Positions 25,756 through 33,497 of a stretch of DNA of 39,284 nucleotides are shown one piece after another. Each line of letters opens with the position of its first letter. The first letter of the stretch is position 1. The position numbers were made by a program, and so were the translations under genes. The stretch is from DASSWG01 sp041689995 (GTDB lineage Bacteria > Bacteroidota > Bacteroidia > Flavobacteriales > Flavobacteriaceae), in assembly GCA_041689995.1 (NCBI GenBank), contig JBDNFD010000094.1:1-39284 (forward strand), written 5' to 3'. Below the pieces are notes generated by a model. It was not told where the DNA came from. It saw only the letters and a list, made by a program, of their open reading frames with translations, and did not search any database.

Positions 25756-25914
25756 TCTGTTTAATTATTTTTAATCGATTTGGTAGATTTTTCCTATTAA
25801 ATCCTTCATTGAAACCCTCTTTTCCGAAAACTAAAAATAGAAAAATTCATTGGAACTGCCTATTCTTTCCTAAGAAAATTTAGTCCAAATTCTTGGTGAA
25901 AAATGAATGTTCAC

Positions 25915-26202
25915 TTAGCATATAAAAGTCGAAAAATGTTTGAAACCATAACTGATAATAATACTTGCCACGGAAAACAAACCTATTATCCATATAATTT
26001 TATGGGTATTCGGAAGACGAAAAATTTTATGGAACACCGCCAATCCGCCCAACATTATAATTGGATAAACCGCCGGATACAAATAAAAAGCCTGTGCAAA
26101 TTCGCCTTGGAACAAGAGGAAAAGTGCACGTTGGAACCCGCAGCCCAAACATTCCATTCCGAAGAAATATTTGATGGGACAAGGAAGCATGAAATTTTCC
26201 AT
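25915..26202 (-). CDS. DUF2752 small membrane protein
   Basis: 95 residues with the DUF2752 pattern CPIKYFFGMECLGCGFQRA (C-P-x6-C-x2-CGxxR) near the start, then GEFAQAFYLYPAVYP and two hydrophobic helices. These small inner-membrane proteins have no established function; the Cys cluster may bind metal. It stands alone between thyA and the rpsA terminator. The last 20 residues are hydrophobic or aromatic and end on Cys. Confidence 0.8.
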   Translation of the reverse strand: MENFMLPCPIKYFFGMECLGCGFQRALFLLFQGEFAQAFYLYPAVYPIIMLGGLAVFHKIFRLPNTHKIIWIIGLFSVASIIISYGFKHFSTFIC

Positions 26203-26276
26203 AGAGAAAGATTTTGGTCCAGACTGAATTAAAACTTAAAAGTAATACTTTTAGGTGTTTTCGCAATAACCCAAAA

Positions 26277-26307
26277 AAAATCCGGGAGATTGGTTCCCCC
26301 GGATTTT
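26277..26307 (-). terminator. Intrinsic terminator of rpsA
   Basis: On the minus strand AAAATCCGGG pairs perfectly with CCCGGATTTT (10 bp, 11-nt loop), followed by a run of T. It starts about 27 nt past the rpsA stop codon. Confidence 0.88.
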
Positions 26308-26334
26308 CATATTCATTAAAAAATAAATCCTAGT

Positions 26335-28215
26335 CTATTTTACTTTGCCTTCCATTCGTTCTTTCAAAGCTTGCAATTCCGTATTGGCATCGCCCAAAGT
26401 GGGTTTGTCCTCTTTTTCTGCGGCTTTTTTAGCAGCTTGTTTAACGATTTTGGCTTCTTCTTCTTTGTGAAGGGACATATGTGAAGCAACTACGCGTTTG
26501 AATTCTTTGTTGAATTCAATGATCACGAATTCGGCTTCTTCGCCTTTCACAAGTTTGCTACCATCTTCTTTTTCCAAATGACGCATCGGAACAAATGCAG
26601 TGATATCTTCGTTGAAGTCTATCGTTGCACCTTTGTCCACCATTTCAGTAATTGCTGCGGTATGTTTGGTACCAACGGCAAATTCGGTTTCATATTTATC
26701 CCACGGATTTGCCTCGGTTTGTTTATGTCCCAAACTAAGTTTACGTCCTTCCACATCCAATTCGAGAACAACGGCTTCCATTTTGTCACCAACGTTACAA
26801 AATTCAGAAGGATGTTTGATTTTCTTGGTCCAGGACAAATCAGAAATATAAACCAATCCATCGATTCCTTCTTCCAATTCAACAAAAACACCAAAGTTGG
26901 TAAAGTTTCTTACCGTTCCTGTGTGACGTGAGCCAACTGGATATTTTTCGGTAATGTCCGTCCAAGGATCGGGGGTCAATTGTTTCATTCCAAGCGACAT
27001 TTTTCGCTCTTCCCTATCTAACGTAAGAATTTGTGCTTCTACTTCATCGCCAACATTCACAAAATCTTGAGCGGAACGCAAATGCGTGCTCCAAGACATT
27101 TCTGAAACGTGAATCAATCCTTCCACTCCATTAGCCACTTCGATAAATGCACCATAATCGGCGATCACCACTACTTTTCCTTTCACCTTGTCGCCAACTT
27201 TAAGCTCTTCGCCCAAGGCTTCCCACGGGTGTTTGCTCAATTGTTTAAGACCCAACTGAATTCGTGTTTTTGCCTCATCAAAATCGAGGATAACCACGTT
27301 TAATTTTTGATCGAGCTCTACAATTTCGTTCGGATGATTAATACGGGACCAAGAAAGATCTGTAATATGAATCAATCCGTCAACGCCACCAAGATCAACA
27401 AATACTCCGTAAGAAGTAATGTTTTTCACAGTACCTTCCAGTACTTGACCTTTTTCAAGCTGACCGATGATTTCTTTTTTCTGTTCTTCTATATCGGCTT
27501 CGATAAGTGCTTTATGGGAAACTACCACGTTTTTGAATTCATGGTTAATTTTAACCACTTTGAATTCCATGGTTTTGCCCACATACGCATCGTAATCCCT
27601 GATTGGTTTCACATCAATTTGAGAACCTGGCAAGAACGCCTCGATTCCGAAAACATCGACAATCATACCACCTTTGGTACGACATTTCACCAAACCATTC
27701 ACGATGGTTTCTTCTTCATGCGCTTTGTTCACGCGATCCCAAGCCATGATCACACGGGCTTTTCGATGAGAAAGTACCAATTGTCCTTCAGCATCTTCGC
27801 GAACATCGATCAGGACCTCCACTTTATCGCCAACTTTTAGATCGGGATTGTAACGGAATTCGTTCAAGGAAATTACCCCTTCACTTTTCGCATTGATGTC
27901 AATAATGGCATCGCGATCAGTAATGTTGATTACCATTCCCTGCACCACTTCATTGTCCAATGTATCCACAAAATTTTCGGAAACCAATTGTTCAAACTCC
28001 TCTAATTTTTTGTCATCGATCGGATCGATTCCCTCTTCGTAATTGTGCCAATTGAAATCTTCCAAAAATTGTTTTGGATCTTTTTGCTGTGGAGAAACTG
28101 CTCGTTCCTCTTTGTTTTGGGAAGATGTGGTTTCCTGTGTTTCGGAAACTGTGGATTCTTGATTTTCAGTAGTTTCCACTTCTGCCACTTCGTTGTTTTT
28201 TGTTTCTTCAGCCAT
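26335..28215 (-). CDS. rpsA: 30S ribosomal protein S1
   Basis: 626 residues. An acidic, Glu/Thr/Gln-rich N-terminal tail of ~80 residues precedes six S1 (OB-fold) repeats at about 88-153, 170-236, 254-324, 340-410, 427-497 and 514-580; repeats 3-5 carry the strongest motif (SYGVFVDLGGVDGLIHITDLSW). A Lys/Glu-rich tail follows. S1 binds mRNA leaders on the 30S subunit. Bacteroidetes make little use of Shine-Dalgarno pairing, so S1 is likely important in start selection; AT-rich leaders throughout this window agree with that. Confidence 0.95.
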   Translation of the reverse strand: MAEETKNNEVAEVETTENQESTVSETQETTSSQNKEERAVSPQQKDPKQFLEDFNWHNYEEGIDPIDDKKLEEFEQLVSENFVDTLDNEVVQGMVINITDRDAIIDINAKSEGVISLNEFRYNPDLKVGDKVEVLIDVREDAEGQLVLSHRKARVIMAWDRVNKAHEEETIVNGLVKCRTKGGMIVDVFGIEAFLPGSQIDVKPIRDYDAYVGKTMEFKVVKINHEFKNVVVSHKALIEADIEEQKKEIIGQLEKGQVLEGTVKNITSYGVFVDLGGVDGLIHITDLSWSRINHPNEIVELDQKLNVVILDFDEAKTRIQLGLKQLSKHPWEALGEELKVGDKVKGKVVVIADYGAFIEVANGVEGLIHVSEMSWSTHLRSAQDFVNVGDEVEAQILTLDREERKMSLGMKQLTPDPWTDITEKYPVGSRHTGTVRNFTNFGVFVELEEGIDGLVYISDLSWTKKIKHPSEFCNVGDKMEAVVLELDVEGRKLSLGHKQTEANPWDKYETEFAVGTKHTAAITEMVDKGATIDFNEDITAFVPMRHLEKEDGSKLVKGEEAEFVIIEFNKEFKRVVASHMSLHKEEEAKIVKQAAKKAAEKEDKPTLGDANTELQALKERMEGKVK

Positions 28216-28236
28216 TGCTGATTTAAGATTTGTATC

Positions 28237-28273
28237 CCATGTCCGCGGAAAAACACCTGCGATCCGACCATGG
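28237..28273 (-). promoter_or_regulatory. Possible stem in the rpsA mRNA leader
   Basis: In the minus-strand leader CCATGGTCGG can pair with CCGCGGACATGG through CCATG/CATGG, TC/GA and GG/CC with a bulged G and an internal loop. It lies 20-60 nt before the rpsA ATG. It could be an autoregulatory element, as known for rpsA of E. coli, but the pairing is imperfect. Confidence 0.3.
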
Positions 28274-28337
28274 AAGTGTTATAAAAATTTGATTTTCAGT
28301 CCCTTTTTTGTCTTTCCAGAATCGCCAAAAAGGAGCG

Positions 28338-28368
28338 CAAAAGTACAATTTATTTCTTGGTTTTCAAA
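28338..28368 (-). promoter_or_regulatory. rpsA promoter
   Basis: Minus-strand TTTG (28365-28368), 19-nt spacer, TACTTTTG (28338-28345): an exact match to the Bacteroidetes -33/-7 consensus. Transcription would start near 28331, leaving a ~115-nt leader before the rpsA ATG. Confidence 0.85.
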
Positions 28369-28413
28369 TTATTTCTTTCTTTAAAAATCAAAGAACAAAT
28401 TCAATTAAGAAAG

Positions 28414-29679
28414 TCAGGACGGAACCGCCATTTGCATCAAGATGGTGCATAAGATAGCAGCATATGTTCCAACGGCATATCCAAAAACCGCCAAAAGCAC
28501 GCCCACTGTGGCCAAGGAAGGATGAAAAGCCGCTGCAACAACCGGGGCAGAAGCAGCACCGCCCACATTTGCCTGACTTCCGACCGCCAAAAAGAAATAA
28601 GGGGCTTTTATCATTTTTGCAACTCCGATCAGCAAAATAGCGTGAATAAACATCCAAATCAATCCAATTCCGATCAAACCTGGATTGTCAAGAACCATCG
28701 TGAGATCCATTTTCATTCCAATGGTGGCAACCAGAATATAAATGAAAATACTTCCCAATTTACTGGCGCCCGCACCTTCATACTTTTTTGCTTTTGTGAA
28801 AGATAATACAATACCAACCAAAGTGGCGAGCGTGATCATCCAGAAAAATTCCGAGGTAAAGGAAGATAAAGCTGAAGAGGTGTCATTGAAAACCTCAAAA
28901 TTATTCGAAAGAAGCGAAGAAATTAATTCGGCTCCCCAATGGGAAAATCCTACCGCACCAAAAGCGATGGCGAGCATGATCATAAAATCTGAAAGGGAAG
29001 GAATCCTTGCAACGCTTAACGCATAATCCGAAACTTTTTCTTTTAACCTGACAATCGCTCCATTGTCTGCTTTCAGCCATTTATCGATTTGTTTTTCCTT
29101 TCCAATTCCCATCAAAAGAATGGCCATCCATAAATTTGCAACGACAATATCCACCAAAACCATTCCGCCGTATTTTTCGGGATTGTATTTGTATATTTCC
29201 AACATCGCGGCTTGGTTTGCCCCACCACCTATCCAACTACCCGCGAGCGTGGAAAGTCCGCGCCAAACTGCGTCAGGACCAGCTCCACCAAGGGTTTCTG
29301 GCGAAATGACTGACATGATCAGAATAGCAATCGGACCACCTATTACAATTCCTATGGTTCCTGTGAGAAACATGATCAAAGCTTTCGGTCCCAATCCAAA
29401 AACCGCTTTTAAGTCGATACTCAAGGTCATCAAAACCAAGGAAGCCGGCAATAAATAACGGCTGGCGACAAAATATAAATCAGTGTATCCAGCACCAATA
29501 ATCCCCAAGGAATTTAAAATTGCGGGAATTAAATAGCAAATTAGAAGAGCCGGCACTACTTTATAAAATTTTTGCCAAAACCCGGTTTTTCGGGATGAAG
29601 TATAAAAAACGAATCCGAGGGCGGCCATCAGAAGTCCAAAAACAATAGTATCATCAGTGAAGTAAGGAATTTTTTCCAT
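28414..29679 (-). CDS. DUF819-family integral membrane protein
   Basis: 421 residues from the ATG at 29679 (MEKIPYFTDDTIVFGLLMAA). Multiple helices with DUF819 hallmarks: LAGSWIGGGANQAAMLEIY near residue 150, a second inverted-repeat half with GSQANVGGAASAPVVAAAF near 375. The family (B. subtilis YjcL type) looks like a secondary transporter of unknown substrate. A longer frame from a TTG at 29724 is rejected because it would begin upstream of the predicted promoter's transcription start. Confidence 0.82.
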   Translation of the reverse strand: MEKIPYFTDDTIVFGLLMAALGFVFYTSSRKTGFWQKFYKVVPALLICYLIPAILNSLGIIGAGYTDLYFVASRYLLPASLVLMTLSIDLKAVFGLGPKALIMFLTGTIGIVIGGPIAILIMSVISPETLGGAGPDAVWRGLSTLAGSWIGGGANQAAMLEIYKYNPEKYGGMVLVDIVVANLWMAILLMGIGKEKQIDKWLKADNGAIVRLKEKVSDYALSVARIPSLSDFMIMLAIAFGAVGFSHWGAELISSLLSNNFEVFNDTSSALSSFTSEFFWMITLATLVGIVLSFTKAKKYEGAGASKLGSIFIYILVATIGMKMDLTMVLDNPGLIGIGLIWMFIHAILLIGVAKMIKAPYFFLAVGSQANVGGAASAPVVAAAFHPSLATVGVLLAVFGYAVGTYAAILCTILMQMAVPS

Positions 29680-29694
29680 TGAAATCATTTTTGA

Positions 29695-29724
29695 CAAACA
29701 TATGGTTTTTTGGGGATTTGCCAA
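29695..29724 (-). promoter_or_regulatory. Promoter of the DUF819 gene
   Basis: Minus-strand TTGG (29721-29724), 18-nt spacer, TATGTTTG (29695-29702); the -7 fits TAnnTTTG exactly. The leader to the ATG at 29679 would be short. Confidence 0.6.
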
Positions 29725-29896
29725 TTCCTTGGTTCACACTGCCCCATTTTTCTTCATTTAATGATTTATAAAAGTGGTTTCATCTTTAAATTATTGTGTT
29801 TCCTCACTTTATTAAAATCCATTGAAAAAGAATAAAACCAACCCTCCCCAAAAAAGTTAAACCCCACAACCCGAATGCAGAAAACTAAATTTTAAG

Positions 29897-29904
29897 TACC
29901 TTTG
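29897..29904 (+). promoter_or_regulatory. -7 element of uvrA
   Basis: TACCTTTG matches TAnnTTTG; no clean -33 TTTG is seen about 20 nt upstream. It ends 16 nt before the uvrA ATG at 29921, which argues against a start at the TTG of 29909. Confidence 0.55.
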
Positions 29905-29920
29905 CCGATTGCAAAAAAAC

Positions 29921-32752
29921 ATGAATAATTTCGAAGAAAACATAGAAGTACAAGGCGCGCGGACCCATAATTTAAAAAATATAGATGTGAGCATCCCGCG
30001 AGAAAAACTGGTGGTGATCACGGGTCTTTCGGGCTCGGGAAAATCTTCATTGGCTTTCGACACCATTTATGCAGAAGGACAACGGCGTTACATCGAAACT
30101 TTTTCCGCCTATGCGCGGCAATTTCTCGGAGGATTGGAACGCCCAGATGTGGATAAAATTGACGGACTTTCCCCGGTGATCGCCATCGAGCAGAAAACCA
30201 CCAGCAAAAGCCCCAGGAGCACCGTTGGGACAATTACCGAAATATACGATTTCTTAAGGTTGTTGTTTGCAAAAGCAAGCGACGCCTATAGTTACAATAC
30301 TGGCGAAAAAATGGTCAGTTATAGCGATGAGGAAATAAAAAACCTCATTCAAAAGGATTTTAGTGGTAAAAAGATCAATATTCTCGCGCCTGTCGTTCGT
30401 TCCAGAAAAGGACATTATCGGGAATTATTTGAACAAATCGCCAAACAAGGTTTTTTGAAAGTACGCGTGGACGGGGAAATTAAGGATATTGCCAAAGGAA
30501 TGAAGCTCGACCGGTATAAAATCCACGAAATCGAAATTGTGATCGATCGGATGAAAGCGGAAGATTCCGAAAGCAGTCAAAAACGACTGGGCGAAAGTAT
30601 TCAGACGGCGATGCACCACGGCGACGATATTCTGATGATTATCGAAGAAGGAAAAGAAGTTGCTCGTTATTTTAGCCGAAACCTCATGTGCCCAACTACT
30701 GGCCTCTCCTATCCGGAACCAGAACCAAACAATTTTTCCTTCAATTCCCCGAAGGGAGCATGTCCGCATTGCAATGGTATTGGAAAATTATTTGAGGTAA
30801 ATATTCAAAAAATAATTCCCGATCCGGGGAAATCCATTTCCGGAGGCGGACTTGTTCCACATGCACCGAAGAAAAACAATTGGGTTTTCAAGCAAATGGA
30901 AGTTATTGCCGATCGTTTCAATTTCAAGCTAACCGATCCTATCAACAAAATTCCGAAAGAAGGATTGGATATGATTTTATATGGTGGAAAAGAAAAATTC
31001 GAACTTCCATCGCAAACTTTGGGTATCACGCGATCGTACAAAATTGATTTTGAAGGTGTCGCAAATTTCATCCAAAGCACTTTTCTTCACAATGATTCCC
31101 GCTCTTTAAAACGTTGGGCGAAAGAATATATGGACAAAGTGGATTGCCCGGAATGCCATGGAACACGTTTGCGAAAAGAATCGCTTTATTTTAAAGTGAA
31201 CAAAAAAAACATTGCGGAACTATCCGAGATGGATATTCTTGAACTTTCGGAATGGTTTGAAGATCTGAAAAAACACCTCAGTACGAAACAAAAGAAAATC
31301 GGGGAAGAAATTCTAAAAGAAATCAAAACCCGACTTCAATTTTTAATCAATGTGGGATTGAACTATTTGTCATTGAGCCGCGGTTCAAAATCGCTTTCCG
31401 GCGGCGAGGCACAACGAATTCGGCTTGCCACGCAAATCGGATCTCAGTTGGTCGGGGTTTTGTACATTTTGGACGAACCCAGCATAGGCTTGCACCAGCG
31501 GGACAACGAAAAGTTGATTAATTCGCTTACTTCACTTCGAGATTTGGGAAACTCGGTCATTGTGGTGGAACATGACAAAGAAATGATTGAACACGCAGAT
31601 CATGTGATCGATATTGGCCCTTTTGCCGGAAGGCATGGCGGTGAAATTATCAGTCAAGGAACTCCCGAGGAAATCAAGAAACACGATACGATTACCGCGA
31701 AATATTTGAGCGGAAGCATGGAAATCGAAGTTCCCCAAAAACGTCGTGAAGGGAATGGGAATTTCATTGAGTTAAAAGGAGCGACTGGAAACAATTTGAA
31801 AAAGGTTTCGGTAAAATTCCCTTTGGGGAAAATGATCGCCGTAACCGGGGTTTCAGGTAGCGGGAAATCAACTTTGATCAACGAAACCCTTTATCCGATC
31901 ATGAACGCGCACTATTTTAACGGAGTGAAAAAACCGATGCCTTATAAAAGTATTAAGGGATTAGAGCATATCGATAAAGTGATCGACGTTAACCAATCGC
32001 CCATTGGACGAACCCCACGTTCAAACCCGGCGACATACACCGGTGTTTTTTCAGAAATCAGAAACCTTTTCGCAAAAACCCCGGAAGCCATGATCCGTGG
32101 ATACAAGCCGGGGCGGTTCAGCTTCAATGTGAAAGGTGGACGTTGTGAAACTTGTCGCGGCGGCGGTCTTCGGACCATAGAAATGAATTTTTTGCCCGAC
32201 GTTCATGTAGAATGCGAAACCTGCCAAGGAAAACGTTTCAATCGGGAAACTTTGGAAATTCGTTACAAAGGAAAATCCATTAGCGATGTGCTGGAAATGA
32301 CCATCAACGTTGCCACCGCTTTTTTTGATCAAATCCCAAAAATACACCGAAAATTGAAAACCATTAAAGATGTTGGGTTGGGATATATTACATTGGGGCA
32401 ACAAAGCACCACGCTTTCTGGCGGCGAAGCGCAACGCATTAAGTTGGCCACGGAACTTTCCAAGCGCGACACCGGAAACACGTTTTATATTTTGGATGAA
32501 CCCACAACCGGATTACATTTTGAAGATATCCGAATTTTGATGGAAGTTTTAAACGAACTGGTCGAAAAAGGAAATACGGTCTTGATTATCGAACACAATT
32601 TGGACGTCATCAAATTGGCAGATTATATTATCGATATTGGTCCTGAAGGTGGAAAAAGCGGAGGGAAAATCCTCGCTACCGGAACACCCGGAAAAGTTGC
32701 AAAAAGCAAAAATAATCATACCGCAAAATTTTTGCGAAAAGAATTATCATAA
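29921..32752 (+). CDS. uvrA: Excinuclease ABC subunit A
   Basis: 943 residues from the ATG at 29921. Two ABC modules: Walker A GLSGSGKSSLAFDTIYAEGQ near residue 33 and GVSGSGKSTLINETLYPI near 645; signatures LSGGEAQRIRLA and LSGGEAQRIKLA; Walker B LYILDEPSIGLH and FYILDEPTTGLH. Zinc modules are visible as CPHCNG, CPECHG and CETCRG/CETCQG. It is the DNA-damage sensor of nucleotide excision repair, acting with UvrB. Canonical and complete. Followed 17 nt later by the LOG-family gene, probably co-transcribed. Confidence 0.95.
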   Translation: MNNFEENIEVQGARTHNLKNIDVSIPREKLVVITGLSGSGKSSLAFDTIYAEGQRRYIETFSAYARQFLGGLERPDVDKIDGLSPVIAIEQKTTSKSPRSTVGTITEIYDFLRLLFAKASDAYSYNTGEKMVSYSDEEIKNLIQKDFSGKKINILAPVVRSRKGHYRELFEQIAKQGFLKVRVDGEIKDIAKGMKLDRYKIHEIEIVIDRMKAEDSESSQKRLGESIQTAMHHGDDILMIIEEGKEVARYFSRNLMCPTTGLSYPEPEPNNFSFNSPKGACPHCNGIGKLFEVNIQKIIPDPGKSISGGGLVPHAPKKNNWVFKQMEVIADRFNFKLTDPINKIPKEGLDMILYGGKEKFELPSQTLGITRSYKIDFEGVANFIQSTFLHNDSRSLKRWAKEYMDKVDCPECHGTRLRKESLYFKVNKKNIAELSEMDILELSEWFEDLKKHLSTKQKKIGEEILKEIKTRLQFLINVGLNYLSLSRGSKSLSGGEAQRIRLATQIGSQLVGVLYILDEPSIGLHQRDNEKLINSLTSLRDLGNSVIVVEHDKEMIEHADHVIDIGPFAGRHGGEIISQGTPEEIKKHDTITAKYLSGSMEIEVPQKRREGNGNFIELKGATGNNLKKVSVKFPLGKMIAVTGVSGSGKSTLINETLYPIMNAHYFNGVKKPMPYKSIKGLEHIDKVIDVNQSPIGRTPRSNPATYTGVFSEIRNLFAKTPEAMIRGYKPGRFSFNVKGGRCETCRGGGLRTIEMNFLPDVHVECETCQGKRFNRETLEIRYKGKSISDVLEMTINVATAFFDQIPKIHRKLKTIKDVGLGYITLGQQSTTLSGGEAQRIKLATELSKRDTGNTFYILDEPTTGLHFEDIRILMEVLNELVEKGNTVLIIEHNLDVIKLADYIIDIGPEGGKSGGKILATGTPGKVAKSKNNHTAKFLRKELS

Positions 32753-32769
32753 AAATTAAATATAGAGAA

Positions 32770-33456
32770 ATGATAAAAGAAAACTCCAAGGCATGGAACG
32801 AAATAAAAACAAATGATAGCTGGGCTCTGTTTAAAATCATGGGCGAATTTGTTCATGGATATGAGCGAATGAGCCGCATAGGGCCTTGTGTGACTATTTT
32901 TGGTTCTGCCCGAACAAAACCAGATCAGAAATATTACAAATTCACCGTGGAATTGGCCAAAAAAATCGTGAAACACGGATATGGCGTCATCACGGGCGGC
33001 GGGCCTGGAATTATGGAAGCTGGTAATAAAGGTGCCCATTTAGCGGGCGGAACTTCCGTGGGTTTGAACATCAGTTTGCCTTTCGAAGAATATGACAACC
33101 CATATATCGATCGGGATAAAAACTTGAATTTCGACTACTTTTTTGTACGAAAAGTCATGTTTGTAAAATACGCTCAAGGTTTTGTGGTCATGCCCGGTGG
33201 CCTTGGCACGTTGGATGAGTTTTTCGAAGCTATCACCCTTATCCAAACCCAGAAAATAGATAAATTCCCCATTATTTTGGTGGGAACCGAATTTTGGGAA
33301 GGCTTGTTGGATTGGATCCGAAAAACCATGCTCGAAAATTTCAGCAATATTAAAGCAACAGACCTGGATTTGATTCATTTGGTGGACACACCAGAACAGG
33401 TCATCGAAATTCTTGATGATTTCTATAGCGAATTCAATCTTAGTCCAAATTTCTAA
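32770..33456 (+). CDS. LOG-family protein (TIGR00730 Rossmann fold)
   Basis: 228 residues with VTIFGSARTKPD, GYGVITGGGPGIMEAGNKGAH near 71-90 and the motif PGGLGTLDE at 142-150, all hallmarks of the LOG/'lysine decarboxylase-like' family. Plant and many bacterial members are cytokinin riboside monophosphate phosphoribohydrolases; the old lysine decarboxylase name is not supported by activity. The natural substrate here is unknown, probably an AMP-like nucleotide. It lies 17 nt after uvrA. Confidence 0.88.
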   Translation: MIKENSKAWNEIKTNDSWALFKIMGEFVHGYERMSRIGPCVTIFGSARTKPDQKYYKFTVELAKKIVKHGYGVITGGGPGIMEAGNKGAHLAGGTSVGLNISLPFEEYDNPYIDRDKNLNFDYFFVRKVMFVKYAQGFVVMPGGLGTLDEFFEAITLIQTQKIDKFPIILVGTEFWEGLLDWIRKTMLENFSNIKATDLDLIHLVDTPEQVIEILDDFYSEFNLSPNF

Positions 33457-33497
33457 CAGTAAACTTCCCACCGAAAATTTGGGTCAACTGGTTTTTT

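Noticed and set aside
25903..26232. 109-codon plus-strand frame opposite the DUF2752 gene
   Set aside because: The minus strand has the conserved CPxxxxxxCxxCGxxR pattern and membrane helices; the plus frame has no recognisable feature.
29909..29920. UvrA start at TTG 29909
   Set aside because: Only 4 nt after the -7 element; the ATG at 29921 gives the standard UvrA N-terminus.
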